A stretch of 64,000 bases of DNA, from the NCBI GenBank assembly GCA_944800085.1, contig CALYLO010000009.1:341388-405387 (forward strand). The letters run 5' to 3'. The translations under genes were made by a program, and so were the position numbers. This DNA comes from Paenibacillus melissococcoides (GTDB lineage Bacteria; Bacillota; Bacilli; Paenibacillales; Paenibacillaceae). This document shows, one piece after another, positions 26,031-34,928 of the stretch. The notes beneath the pieces were generated by a model. The model had not been told where the DNA came from and did not search any database. It was given only the letters and a program-made list of their open reading frames with translations. Every line of letters starts with the position of its first letter. The first letter of the stretch is position 1.

Positions 26031-27039
26031 CATCTCGGGCGCCCGCTTTGCGGCTGTACTGCTCGCCGGAGCTGCCCTGATTGTCAGCCTGACCAACGGC
26101 ATATTTGATATGAGCGTGAAGGATGTTATCGATACATTGCTGCGCATTCAGCCGCAGGATGACTATGATCTCGTCATTTTCGAGTTCCGGCTGCCGCGGA
26201 TCGTCATTGCCATCCTGGTCGGGATGGGACTCGGCATCGCCGGCGCGGTCATTCAGAGCATTACGCGCAATGGCTTGGCGGATCCGGGCATTCTCGGGAT
26301 CAATGCCGGGGCCGGCGCGGCGATGGTTATTTTTATGTTCTTTTTCCAAGGTCAGATCAAGGGGACCGGGCTGCTGTCGATTATGGCGATGCCGTTGTTC
26401 GGCTTGTTGGGCGGACTGCTTGCGGCTGCCCTCATCTACCTGTTCGCCTGGAAGGACAGCAGGCTGGAGCCGCAGCGGCTGCTGCTTACGGGGATTGCCG
26501 CCGGATCGGGCCTGAGCGCCGTATCGCTGTTTTTGACGCTGAAAATGAATCCGAATGATTTCGAAATGGCCGCGGTATGGAGCTCCGGCAGCATTTACAA
26601 TGCGAACTGGAAATACATCGTTTCCATCATTCCTTGGCTTCTGCTGTTGCTTCCGGTCATTATTCGAAAGTCCTATATTATGGATATTTTTCAATTGCGA
26701 GAGGAAAGTGTCATCAGCGTGGGCGTCTCATCGGAAAAAGAGAAAGCCGTGCTATTGCTGTGCAGCATCGGGATCGTAAGCGCCTGCGTATCCGTATCCG
26801 GAGGCATCGGATTTATCGGGCTGATGGCGCCGCACATCGCAAGACGGCTCGTCGGAACCGCGCATCGCCGCATTCTCCCGGTGTGCGGAATCGTCGGCGC
26901 GCTGCTCGTGCTCGTGTCCGACTATATCGGCCGCACTGTGTTCGCTCCGGCGGAATTGCCCGCCGGCATCGTCACGGCCATCATCGGCGTTCCCTATTTC
27001 ATGATGCTGCTGTACCGGGGAAGAAAAAAGCGAGGCTAG
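26023..27039 (+). CDS. feuC: Iron-siderophore ABC permease FeuC
   Basis: 338 aa, FecCD family. Start overlaps the feuB stop by 8 bases. Markers: RLPRIVIAILVGMGLGIAGA, ITRNGLADPGILGINAGAGA, GFIGLMAPHIARRLVG. As in B. subtilis, the operon has no ATPase gene; a YusV-type ATPase encoded elsewhere would be needed. Confidence 0.95.
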   Translation: MNNISGARFAAVLLAGAALIVSLTNGIFDMSVKDVIDTLLRIQPQDDYDLVIFEFRLPRIVIAILVGMGLGIAGAVIQSITRNGLADPGILGINAGAGAAMVIFMFFFQGQIKGTGLLSIMAMPLFGLLGGLLAAALIYLFAWKDSRLEPQRLLLTGIAAGSGLSAVSLFLTLKMNPNDFEMAAVWSSGSIYNANWKYIVSIIPWLLLLLPVIIRKSYIMDIFQLREESVISVGVSSEKEKAVLLLCSIGIVSACVSVSGGIGFIGLMAPHIARRLVGTAHRRILPVCGIVGALLVLVSDYIGRTVFAPAELPAGIVTAIIGVPYFMMLLYRGRKKRG

Positions 27040-27073
27040 ACAGTTATTTACGACAGATGAGGAGTGGACATTG

Positions 27074-28078
27074 ATGTCTAACAGCCATTTGGCGCCGCTT
27101 GAACCGCTGCTCCCGGATCAGGCGGGCCGAGAAGTCACCGTGCCGCGTTCGGAGCAGTGGGATGTCTGTTCCCGAGGCAGCGGCCGGCCATACCGGATTT
27201 TTGTGGCCGTCCCAGTGGAGGAGGCGCCGCCGGCCGGCCATCCGGTCATCTATGTGCTGGACGCGAATTCGACGTTCGGCACATTAGTCGAGACGGTTCG
27301 GGCCCAGTCCCGCGCCAAAGCGAAAACCGGCGTCGATCCGGCCGTCGTCGTCGGCATCGGCTATCCGACCGATGCCCCGTTCGATCCGGCGCGGTTCTAT
27401 GATTTTACGCTGCCGGTTGCGGCCGATGAGCTGCCGCCCCATCCGCATGGAGACACATGGCCGGAGATGGGCGGTGCCGAAGCATTCAGCCGCTTCATTG
27501 AAGAAGAACTGAAGCCGGCCGTCGAGCGCAAGTTCAACATCGATCGGAGCAGACAGGCGATCATCGGCCATTCGCTGGGCGGCCTGTGCGTCCTGCAAAT
27601 GCTGTTCACCCGCCCCGAGGCGTTCCGGACCTATATCGCGGGCAGCCCGTCCATTCATTGGAACAGGCCGTTCATCCGGGAAGCGGGAGAACGTTTCCTG
27701 GCTCGCATGCAGCAGGAACCTGCCGATATTCAGGTCATGATTGCGGTAGGGGAACGGGAACAAGGCCATCCTAGCCGCATGACCGAGAATGCGAGAGAGC
27801 TGGCCGAACGGCTGGCTCGCGTCTCGCCGTCCGGGCTAAGGACCGAATTCCATGAATTCGCGGGCGAAGGCCATATTTCGCTGCTTCCTGTCTTGATGAG
27901 CCATGCCGTCCGCTATGCGTTAACGAGCCCGATCAAGCCGCTGATTATGGACGGAAGGGCCGGACGGGTTCGCCGCCCCGACGAAGGGCGCCCTATCCGC
28001 GGCCGCAACGAAGCCCCCTATGCCATCTCCGGCTTAGGGGGCTTGCTGTTGCAGGAAGACCGCCGCTTTACGCAATAG
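27074..28078 (+). CDS. besA: BesA-like siderophore trilactone esterase
   Basis: 334 aa. Alpha/beta hydrolase of the Fes/IroE/BesA group: HPVIYVLDANSTFGTLVETV, the nucleophile elbow IGHSLGGLCVLQML (Ser about 166) and GEGHISLLPVLMSHAV (His about 265). It hydrolyses ferric trilactone siderophore in the cytoplasm to release iron; last gene of the uptake operon. Odd: about 45 residues after the normal end (KPLIMDGRAGRVRRPDEGR on) are low-complexity, and the coding frame runs through a terminator-like hairpin at 28011-28044, suggesting a lost stop codon. Confidence 0.87.
   Translation: MSNSHLAPLEPLLPDQAGREVTVPRSEQWDVCSRGSGRPYRIFVAVPVEEAPPAGHPVIYVLDANSTFGTLVETVRAQSRAKAKTGVDPAVVVGIGYPTDAPFDPARFYDFTLPVAADELPPHPHGDTWPEMGGAEAFSRFIEEELKPAVERKFNIDRSRQAIIGHSLGGLCVLQMLFTRPEAFRTYIAGSPSIHWNRPFIREAGERFLARMQQEPADIQVMIAVGEREQGHPSRMTENARELAERLARVSPSGLRTEFHEFAGEGHISLLPVLMSHAVRYALTSPIKPLIMDGRAGRVRRPDEGRPIRGRNEAPYAISGLGGLLLQEDRRFTQ
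28011..28044. terminator. Hairpin inside the besA 3' extension
   Basis: AAGCCCCCTA / TAGGGGGCTT, perfect 10-bp arms, between besA and the convergent acetyltransferase gene; no T-run. Confidence 0.5.
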
Positions 28079-28095
28079 TCCGGCTTCTCTCGTTC

Positions 28096-28506
28096 CTAGT
28101 ATCGCTTGTACATTCCTGCCGAGCGGGGGTAGGTGTAATCGAAGCCGAACTGCGCGTATAATTGATCGGCGGGCAGATCCGCAATTAAGCTGACATACGA
28201 TTGCTTGGGCGCGTTCTCGTCCAGGTAACGGGAAATCTCCGTCATAATCGTTTTTCCCCACCCCTGTCCCTGATGGGAAGGCATCACGCAAATATCGACC
28301 ACCTGAAAAAAGCAGCCGCCATCTCCGATGATTCGGCCCATCCCAATCAGTTCGCCATTCTGCCGCAGCGTTACCGTGAAGACGGAATTTTGCAGCGCGA
28401 CGGCGGCTCCTTCCAAGCTTTTGGAACTCAGACCGGCTGCTGTCCGAATGGCAACATACTCTTCCGGGCTGGGAGCCTCATGCAAGATAAGTACATTGGA
28501 ATTCAT
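28096..28506 (-). CDS. GNAT-family N-acetyltransferase
   Basis: 136 aa from ATG 28506 (GGAGG 5 bases upstream). The GNAT core is visible: ELIGMGRIIGDGGCFFQVVD (beta-strand motif), then VMPSHQGQGWGKTIMTEI with the acetyl-CoA QGQGWGK loop. It resembles small cytoplasmic acetyltransferases of the YhfO/PhnO-like type; substrate unknown. Convergent with besA. Confidence 0.88.
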   Translation of the reverse strand: MNSNVLILHEAPSPEEYVAIRTAAGLSSKSLEGAAVALQNSVFTVTLRQNGELIGMGRIIGDGGCFFQVVDICVMPSHQGQGWGKTIMTEISRYLDENAPKQSYVSLIADLPADQLYAQFGFDYTYPRSAGMYKRY

Positions 28507-28625
28507 AATTCCCTCCATTTCCCCTTAACTGGGGGCGGCTCTATGCTGTCATTCAGGGTTAATGCAACTCCATCTCATTATAAATCAGGCTTGTACTTTT
28601 CAAAATACGGGATCAAACATCATCG

Positions 28626-28838
28626 TTATTCATACAGGGCGTCCTTCAGCTTCGTGGACATGCTTGACCGGCTGCGGGCCGCAGCGAGCGCAGACTTGCG
28701 GAGCCGTTCATTCTCGCGCGTCAATTCCTCCATCCGGAGCAGCATCTCGTCGAGCAATTGGCGCGCCTCTTCGCTTAAGCCGCCCTCCAGCGCTTTTTTT
28801 CTCTCCGCGAACGCTTGAACGGATGTTTCCTTACTCAT
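28626..28838 (-). CDS. Small charged coiled-coil protein of unknown function
   Basis: 70 aa from the ATG giving MSKETSVQAFAERKKALEGG (GAAGG 8 bases upstream). Residues 20-60 form a likely coiled coil (EARQLLDEMLLRMEELTREN). No domain recognised. A minus-strand TATAAT (28903-28898) lies upstream with a poor -35. Confidence 0.6.
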   Translation of the reverse strand: MSKETSVQAFAERKKALEGGLSEEARQLLDEMLLRMEELTRENERLRKSALAAARSRSSMSTKLKDALYE

Positions 28839-29160
28839 TGAATTTGCCTTCTTTCTTTTCATCTCTCTGCATTTGTCTTCTATTCAATCCCCATTCTATT
28901 ATAGGGCAGATGAGCGGAAGCCAAAAGAATATAAAAAAGATGACCGTAATCATCCTATGTTTGTGATACAATGATGGTTGCCAATTTAATCGCAGAAAAT
29001 CGCAGAAGGGATCCTATCATCATGAATAGACTTTACGAGAGCCGATTCCATCGATGCTGTATTGCATCACTTTCCATTATCGCGGCGGCGAAGGCGGCAG
29101 GACGATGACGACCCGAGCCATCCAAGATGCCATGAATGGGCGCCAGTCGCAAATCCGCGC

Positions 29161-30357
29161 ATGTATCTGTACATGTTTATGATATTTACGCCGGGAGCGG
29201 TATTTTCTTCGTTCTTTCCGCTATATTACCGCGATATCGGATACACCGACGCGATGTATGGAATGCAGAACGCGATTATGCCGATTATCGGCGTGGTTGG
29301 CAATTATCTGTTTGGGTATGTAAGCGACAAATTCGCGCGGATGAAGCCATTGATTTTAGGGCTGATTCTCGCTTTGATAGCCGTACTGTTCTTTGTCTTC
29401 CACGTTACGGATCCTTGGACTGTGATGGGGTTGATATTCCTGTTCCAATTTCTGTGGGTGCCGTTAATGACCTTGACGGATGGCATGGCGATGCTTGCCT
29501 CCCGCAGACTTGGAGATTCCTATGCGGTCATTCGCGGCTTCGGCGCGGCCGGGTTCGCGGTGTCTGCGCTTGTTATCGGCTGGCTGCTCGGCCGGCTGCC
29601 GGGGCATGCCGCCATGGGATGGATTATGATGGCTCTGCTTGCCGCCACCGGCGGGGTGCTGCTGATGATCCGCGATCCCCGGCGGCCGGAGGCGGACGAC
29701 CGGGAAGAACCGGCCGAGAGCGGGGCGACATCGCGAACGGAAGCGGCGGACATGTCCGAATTTTGGAAATACGTGTTCACCCGGCGCTTTCTCTTGTTCA
29801 TCGCGGTGCTCATTACGTACAACATGACCTTAATATTTAACGATCAATATTTTAGCTTTCTTATCCGGGAACTGAACGGAACGTCCTTCCATATCGGACT
29901 CGGATGGATGCTGCCGGCAGCTACGGAAGTCATTATTTTCCTGTATCTGGGCCGCGCGGGCAGACAGTTCCGTCCGTTGACGATGCTGGCCTGGTCGGCC
30001 GTCATTCTCGGCATTCGGGCGCTCGTCATCTACGTTACCGATTGGCTGCCTCTGATTCTGTTCATGCAGGCGGTCCAGGGAATCGGCATTGCGTTGTTCT
30101 TCATCTATCTTGCCGAGTATATGATGGACCTGATACCGGATCGGTTCCGGGCCAGCGGGCAGGCGGTGATGCAGGTAGCGCTCAGCATTGGCGCGACGAT
30201 GACGGGCAGCATTATCGGGGCGTATATTTACAGCCAATGGGGGAATAAAGCGCTGTTCCTCGTGATGGCGGCGGTGTTGGCGATCGCGGCAGGAGGTTTC
30301 GCTGCGGCGGATCGGCTGGAACGGCGGCGGGAACGGACAGAAGCGGCCTCCGTCTAA
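29161..30357 (+). CDS. Major facilitator superfamily transporter
   Basis: 398 aa from ATG 29161, placed at the first helix (MYLYMFMIFTPGAVFSSFFP); the frame is open upstream to 29062 but no ribosome site supports an earlier start. About 12 helices in two halves joined by a charged loop (EADDREEPAESGATSRTEAA). The pattern matches MFS_1-like/nucleoside-symporter-like members; substrate unknown. A separate 28-codon ORF (29022-29108) with a strong AGAAGG site precedes it in another frame, so the true N-terminus may be frameshifted or translationally coupled. Confidence 0.8.
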   Translation: MYLYMFMIFTPGAVFSSFFPLYYRDIGYTDAMYGMQNAIMPIIGVVGNYLFGYVSDKFARMKPLILGLILALIAVLFFVFHVTDPWTVMGLIFLFQFLWVPLMTLTDGMAMLASRRLGDSYAVIRGFGAAGFAVSALVIGWLLGRLPGHAAMGWIMMALLAATGGVLLMIRDPRRPEADDREEPAESGATSRTEAADMSEFWKYVFTRRFLLFIAVLITYNMTLIFNDQYFSFLIRELNGTSFHIGLGWMLPAATEVIIFLYLGRAGRQFRPLTMLAWSAVILGIRALVIYVTDWLPLILFMQAVQGIGIALFFIYLAEYMMDLIPDRFRASGQAVMQVALSIGATMTGSIIGAYIYSQWGNKALFLVMAAVLAIAAGGFAAADRLERRRERTEAASV

Positions 30358-30375
30358 CAACCTGACAAACATAAG

Positions 30376-30414
30376 AGCGGAAGTCTGGGCATTCAGCCTG
30401 GGCTTCCGTTTTTT
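30376..30414 (+). terminator. Terminator of the MFS gene
   Basis: CGGAAG / CTTCCG outer stem plus GGGC/GCCTGGG inner pairing and a T6 run. Confidence 0.8.
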
Positions 30415-30448
30415 ATGCATCACCAAGATTTTTGTTTGGAAAGGTACC

Positions 30449-30477
30449 TTGCAATATACAGTAGCATATGTTACGAT
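30449..30477 (+). promoter_or_regulatory. Promoter of the padR operon
   Basis: TTGCAA (30449-30454), 17-base spacer, TACGAT (30472-30477). Confidence 0.65.
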
Positions 30478-30501
30478 GTACTCAACTTAAGATGTACTCA
30501 A
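30475..30501 (+). promoter_or_regulatory. Direct repeat at the padR start point, candidate operator
   Basis: GATGTACTCAA at 30475-30485 and again at 30491-30501, overlapping the -10 box and early leader; placement fits PadR autorepression. Confidence 0.5.
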
Positions 30502-30546
30502 ATTCGATGGAATCCATATTGACGTCGAGGGGAGGTTGGCTGGGGC

Positions 30547-30876
30547 GTGAATACGCAATTCAAGAAAGGCGTGCTCGAATTGTGCGTCCTCGTTCTCACT
30601 TATGAGAAGGATCGTTACGGCTATGAACTGGTGAACCGGATCTCGGAGAAATTCCAGGTCGCGGAAGGCACGATGTATCCTTTGCTGCGACGGTTGACTC
30701 AGGAAGGGCATTGCTCGACGTACTTGAAGGAATCGTCGGAAGGTCCGCCCCGCAAGTACTATAAGCTCACCGAAACGGGAGAGGCGTATATGCGGGATAA
30801 GGTGAAGGAGTGGACTTTGTTCTCGCAAGGCGTAGACGAGATCATTAAGGAGGTTATGAATGGTGAGCGAGCGTAA
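30547..30876 (+). CDS. PadR-family transcriptional regulator
   Basis: 109 aa from GTG 30547. Winged-helix PadR core: KKGVLELCVLVLTYEKDRYG, YPLLRRLTQEGHCSTYLKE, PPRKYYKLTETGEAYM. Small PadR-s2 proteins of this kind usually repress their own operon and respond to envelope stress or a bound aromatic. Its stop overlaps the next start by 17 bases, so the pair is co-translated. Confidence 0.92.
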   Translation: MNTQFKKGVLELCVLVLTYEKDRYGYELVNRISEKFQVAEGTMYPLLRRLTQEGHCSTYLKESSEGPPRKYYKLTETGEAYMRDKVKEWTLFSQGVDEIIKEVMNGERA

Positions 30877-32164
30877 ACATCAGTTTTTGACCCGGCTGGA
30901 GCAATTGCTGGGAGCGGTTCCCCAGGCGGAGCGCCGGGAGATTATGTCCGATTTCGAGTCGCATTTTCAGGAGGCCCACGAGGCGGGAAGATCGGAGGAA
31001 GAGATATTCCGCTCGCTGGGAAGCGAGCAGGCGATTGCCCGCAAGATATTGGCTCAGTATGGATTGGAGCTTCCTAACGGCCTGGCTGCTTCTGCAGTGG
31101 ACGAGGAAGCGGAGCCGAATGCCGCTTCGCATTACAATGAATCGGCCCGCAGCGCCTTCGGCGCTCCGTTCGGCTCCAGAACCGCTTCTCAACTCCGGCT
31201 TATCCGGCTGGACACGGATGTGGTCGATGTTCATCTCGATACTCATGACGGCGAAGACATATCCTATCATTTTGATTCATTCGACGCCGGCCAATTCGAT
31301 GTGCGGGAAGCCAGAGAAGGGGATGCCTACCGTCTAACCGTCCAGCTTCGGCGCAGCGGAATGAAGCGCTTTTTTTCTCCGGTTAGCGGTGATCTTCATT
31401 TTCGAATCCCGGCCTCGTTCGGGGGAATCGTGGAGCTGGCATGCGGATCCGGCGATGCAGAGGTACGGCAGATTCGGGCAGAGCGCCTGGATGCGGAGCT
31501 GAAATCGGGCGATCTCACGATTGCTGACAGCTCATGCGGACATCTAACGGCCCGGATGAAATCGGGCGATGCCGAACTCCATGATTGCACATGCCACAAG
31601 GCGGATATGCATACGTTGTCGGGCGATATCAGGATATTTGATCTCCGGGCAGACGAGTTTGCGCTGAAGGCGGCGTCCGGCGATATTGAACTGCATCGGT
31701 TGGCGGCTCAAGCGCTGCGTGCCGAACTGCTTGCCGGCGATATGCATATCGTTGATGGCCGTGGCGCCACATGGAAATTTACCGCCGCGTCCGGCGATTT
31801 GGAGCTGGCGTCCATCGCCGCCGACGTTCACATTGACGTGGCTTCCGGCAACATCTCGACGAAGAATATACGCGGTTCATTAGCTGTCTTGGCCAAGAGC
31901 GGGGAAGTCGAATGCGAGCTGGCTTCCGGAACGAGTCAAGCCACAATCGAGAATTTGGCAGGGGATGTACGGCTTCTGGTCCCTTCCGACATGCAGGAGC
32001 TGGAGTTGGAAGCGTCCACCGTGCTTGGGACAGTGTCGGTCCGCCTTCCTCAATTCCCGGAAGGGCATGCCCCAACGAGCCGTTTCCGCGGACAGCTTGG
32101 GGAGAACGGTCCCAAAGTTCAATTGGCGACGAAGGTAGGCTCCATTTCCGTAGCGTCGATATGA
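30860..32164 (+). CDS. HAAS (DUF1700) plus DUF4097 beta-helix protein
   Basis: 434 aa. Residues 1-70 are a HAAS/DUF1700 helical domain (RLEQLLGAVPQAERREIMSD, SEEEIFRSLGSEQAIARKIL). From about 180 a DUF4097 right-handed beta-helix follows with at least nine turns marked by SGD/SGN (ELKSGDLTIADSSCG, KAASGDIELHRL, VASGNISTKNIRG). No membrane helix is obvious between them, unlike many relatives. With the PadR repressor this is the usual pair of an envelope-responsive operon (YvlB-like); biochemical role unknown. Confidence 0.85.
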   Translation: MVSERKHQFLTRLEQLLGAVPQAERREIMSDFESHFQEAHEAGRSEEEIFRSLGSEQAIARKILAQYGLELPNGLAASAVDEEAEPNAASHYNESARSAFGAPFGSRTASQLRLIRLDTDVVDVHLDTHDGEDISYHFDSFDAGQFDVREAREGDAYRLTVQLRRSGMKRFFSPVSGDLHFRIPASFGGIVELACGSGDAEVRQIRAERLDAELKSGDLTIADSSCGHLTARMKSGDAELHDCTCHKADMHTLSGDIRIFDLRADEFALKAASGDIELHRLAAQALRAELLAGDMHIVDGRGATWKFTAASGDLELASIAADVHIDVASGNISTKNIRGSLAVLAKSGEVECELASGTSQATIENLAGDVRLLVPSDMQELELEASTVLGTVSVRLPQFPEGHAPTSRFRGQLGENGPKVQLATKVGSISVASI

Positions 32165-32190
32165 ATTAGTAGAAGGAGGACGAGGAGAAA

Positions 32191-32433
32191 GTGGATTATT
32201 TCAGTTCGTACAAGCAAATGGAGCAGGTACAGCGGCAAGCGGCACGGGAGGCGGAGCAGAGCCGCTTGTGGCGAACCTTTGCGGCGGGAAGATTGACAGG
32301 TGAGGAAGTACGGGAAAGAGCGCTCCATGTTCTGAATGACTTGCTGAATTCGGAACGCGATGACGTGAGGCTGCGCGCCGCCGAGATTATTTTGAACGGC
32401 TGCCGCCGGCCCCGATGGTTCGCGTTAAGATAA
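32191..32433 (+). CDS. Small hypothetical protein of the padR operon
   Basis: 80 aa from GTG 32191 (GAGGAG site). Helical, charged text (YKQMEQVQRQAAREAEQSRL, GEEVRERALHVLNDLLNSE) ending ILNGCRRPRWFALR. The HEAT-like feel of LLNSERDDVRLRAAEIIL is suggestive only. It is 26 bases after the DUF4097 gene and ended by the hairpin at 32450. Confidence 0.6.
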   Translation: MDYFSSYKQMEQVQRQAAREAEQSRLWRTFAAGRLTGEEVRERALHVLNDLLNSERDDVRLRAAEIILNGCRRPRWFALR

Positions 32434-32449
32434 TGATATCGTCTGCTAT

Positions 32450-32492
32450 AAGGCCGATTCTTCCCTTGCGGGGCAGGAACCGGCCTTTATTC
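32450..32492. terminator. Terminator after the padR operon, also facing the metal-transporter remnant
   Basis: AAGGCCG / CGGCCTT arms with A/T flanks on both sides. Confidence 0.65.
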
Positions 32493-32615
32493 TATGCCAA
32501 CGGAGCGACCAGCAGATACAGATTGAGCACGGCGGTGATCGTTCCGGCAATCCACGTGAGCGCCTGCATCCGGCACGGAATGGCGAAGGGGCCACTTGCT
32601 CCGGTCTGCGGTAAG
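32492..32615 (-). pseudogene. Possible C-terminal remnant of an Nramp-type metal transporter
   Basis: On the minus strand a 40-codon stretch ends GPFAIPCRMQALTWIAGT then ITAVLNLYLLVAPLA and stop, resembling the last loop and helix of MntH/Nramp proteins. Nothing upstream continues it. The match is by eye and weak, but its position beside an iron-efflux gene is suggestive. Confidence 0.3.
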
Positions 32616-32860
32616 ACGAATGAGCGGAGAGACGGCGAAAGACTATTGCAGCGACAAGCTCAGCGAGGCCGCATGGCTTCCTGTTTTCCCTGCATAGTAT
32701 GAGATATTATTGCCCTGACCGGCCGCATTGTATCAGCGAGAGCTATTTTCTGGATGGTTAGGATTCACATTTTGCCAAAAGAGTACTATAATAAAAATTG
32801 AAGTATTTACTCTCTTCAAAAAAAATAGCCCCGCTGAAAACTAATCTCATTCTCAATACC

Positions 32861-32887
32861 ATGCTGTTCCCTGACAGGGAACAGCAT
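32861..32887. promoter_or_regulatory. Perfect 12-bp-arm inverted repeat upstream of pfeT
   Basis: ATGCTGTTCCCT-GAC-AGGGAACAGCAT, 25 bases before the PerR/Fur-like box. It may be a terminator (weak T-run 32895-32899) or an operator. Confidence 0.5.
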
Positions 32888-32911
32888 GTCGCATTTTTAG
32901 GGGAATAACAA

Positions 32912-32926
32912 CGATAGTCATTATCA
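32912..32926 (+). promoter_or_regulatory. PerR/Fur-like box upstream of pfeT
   Basis: CGATAGTCATTATCA matches the 7-1-7 TGATAATNATTATCA at 13 of 14 scored half-site positions or close to it; it lies 20 bases before the gene. In B. subtilis pfeT is repressed by PerR and activated by Fur. Confidence 0.6.
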
Positions 32927-32946
32927 ATGAAGAGGGTGTGTTTCGA

Positions 32947-34848
32947 ATGAATAGCAATAGCAAGCAATCATTCACGGAATGGATGGATAAATACGGCGAG
33001 GCGCTGGCGGCGGCGGGAAGCGCCTGCTTTATCGCGTTGGCGTTTATCGCCGGTTATGTCTCGGAGACGCTGGCGCTCGCGTTCTTTGCGCTCTCCTATG
33101 TAATGGGAGGCTGGCTGAAGCTGAAGGATGGGCTGGTTACGCTCATTCGGGACAAGGATCTGGATGTCAATCTATTAATGATCGCCGCGGCCTTGGGCGC
33201 CGCCAGCATCGGGTACTGGTCGGAAGGCGCGATTCTCATCTTCATCTTCGCCTTAAGCGGGGCGCTGGAGACCTTCACGATGAACCGGAGCTCGCGCGAC
33301 ATTTCGGCTCTGATGGAATTGAAGCCGGAGCAAGCCATCGTGCTCCGGGACGGGCAGGAAGTTATCGTTCCGGTGGAGGGGCTCCAAGTCGGCGAGACGG
33401 TCTTGGTCAAGCCGGGAGAGCGCATTCCGGCGGACGGGCTCGTGCAGGAAGGAACCTCGGCCGTCGATCAAGCTTCGATTACCGGAGAGAGCGTTCCGGT
33501 TGACAAAGGCCCCGGCAATGAAGTATTCGCAGGCACGGTGAACGGCCAAGGCGCGCTCTATATGGAAGTGACTCAATCCAGCGAATCGTCGCTGTTTTCC
33601 AAAATTATTCGGCTGGTCCAGGAAGCGCAGAGCGAGATGCCGAAATCGCAGCGCTTCATTGAGAAGTTCGAGCGGATTTATGCGCGGGTCATCATTCTGG
33701 TCACGCTGCTGCTGATCTTCTTCCCGCCGCTTCTGCTCGGAGAGACGTGGGAGGCTGCGTTCTACCGGTCGATGGTGTTCCTCGTCGTCGCCTCCCCTTG
33801 CGCGCTCGTCGCGTCCATTATGCCGGCCACCTTGTCGGCGATCTCGAACAGCGCCCGCAAAGGCTTGCTGTTCAAGGGCGGCGCTTATCTCGATCACATC
33901 TCGCGCGTGCAGGTGATCGCGTTCGACAAGACCGGAACGTTGACGCAGGGGCGATTGACGGTAACCGATCTGGAACCGCGCGGCGGACTGCAGGCCCCGG
34001 AGCTGATCAAGGCGGCAGCGGCGCTGGAGTCGTTGTCGACCCACCCGATTGCCAAAGCGATCGTCCTGGAAGCGGAGCGCGCGCGGCCGGACGGCAGCGA
34101 AGCCGCCTGGGCCCGGCCGACGGATTTCCAAGCACGGTCGGGACTGGGAATCGAGGCAGAGATGGAAGGAGCGCGCTGGCGCATCGGCAAGCCGTCCTTT
34201 ATATTGAACGAGGCCGATGCGGAGGTTCTCGCCCGGACGGCCGAGCTTCAGAGCGAAGGCAAGACCGTCATTGCGGTCGAGCGGGACGGCGCCGTCGTCG
34301 GCTTGATCGCGCTCCAGGATCGGATTCGCCCGGAGACGCCGGCCATTGTCCGCCAATTGAAGCAGAGCGGCATTCAGGTGGCGATGCTTACGGGGGATCA
34401 GGAACGGACGGCGCGGGCCATTGCGGCCGAGGCCGGAATCGACCTCGTCTTTGCCGAATTGATGCCGGAGGACAAATTGACGATCGTCAAAAAGCTGAAG
34501 TCGGAGTATGGAGCGGTAGCGATGGTAGGGGACGGCGTCAACGATGCGCCCGCGCTGGCCGCGGCCAATGTCGGCATTGCAATGGGGTCCGCCGGCAGCG
34601 ATGCGGCGCTGGAGACCGCTGACTTGGTGCTGATGAATGATGATCTGGGCAATATCGAACACGCCATTTCGCTCGGCAGACGCACCCAGACCATCGTGAA
34701 GCAGAATATTATTTTTGCCGGCGCCGTAATCGTGGCTCTCATCTCTGCCAACTTCTTGTTCGGAATACCGCTTCCGCTCGGCGTCGTCGGGCATGAAGGC
34801 AGCACAATCCTCGTTATCCTGAACGGATTGCGCCTGCTTCGCTCGTAA
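32947..34848 (+). CDS. pfeT: P1B-4 type metal ATPase, PfeT-like ferrous iron exporter
   Basis: 633 aa from ATG 32947 (GAGGG 10 bases upstream; GTG 32938 is too near the site). It lacks N-terminal metal-binding domains. TM metal motif SPC (VVASPCALVASIMPAT, about residue 283), phosphorylation motif DKTGTLTQG (about 327), HP motif STHPIAKAI, GDGVNDAPAL and a final-helix HEGST. SPC plus HEGST define the P1B-4 subgroup (Fe2+/Co2+), and size and order equal B. subtilis PfeT (formerly ZosA/YkvW). It exports Fe2+ at the plasma membrane; the box upstream supports iron control. Confidence 0.88.
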   Translation: MNSNSKQSFTEWMDKYGEALAAAGSACFIALAFIAGYVSETLALAFFALSYVMGGWLKLKDGLVTLIRDKDLDVNLLMIAAALGAASIGYWSEGAILIFIFALSGALETFTMNRSSRDISALMELKPEQAIVLRDGQEVIVPVEGLQVGETVLVKPGERIPADGLVQEGTSAVDQASITGESVPVDKGPGNEVFAGTVNGQGALYMEVTQSSESSLFSKIIRLVQEAQSEMPKSQRFIEKFERIYARVIILVTLLLIFFPPLLLGETWEAAFYRSMVFLVVASPCALVASIMPATLSAISNSARKGLLFKGGAYLDHISRVQVIAFDKTGTLTQGRLTVTDLEPRGGLQAPELIKAAAALESLSTHPIAKAIVLEAERARPDGSEAAWARPTDFQARSGLGIEAEMEGARWRIGKPSFILNEADAEVLARTAELQSEGKTVIAVERDGAVVGLIALQDRIRPETPAIVRQLKQSGIQVAMLTGDQERTARAIAAEAGIDLVFAELMPEDKLTIVKKLKSEYGAVAMVGDGVNDAPALAAANVGIAMGSAGSDAALETADLVLMNDDLGNIEHAISLGRRTQTIVKQNIIFAGAVIVALISANFLFGIPLPLGVVGHEGSTILVILNGLRLLRS

Positions 34849-34928
34849 GAGTTATCCGCAATGATCCGATTCCTATCCATATGATGAAATCGATATTTTT
34901 CACATACCATACAGATAGCATGACAAAG

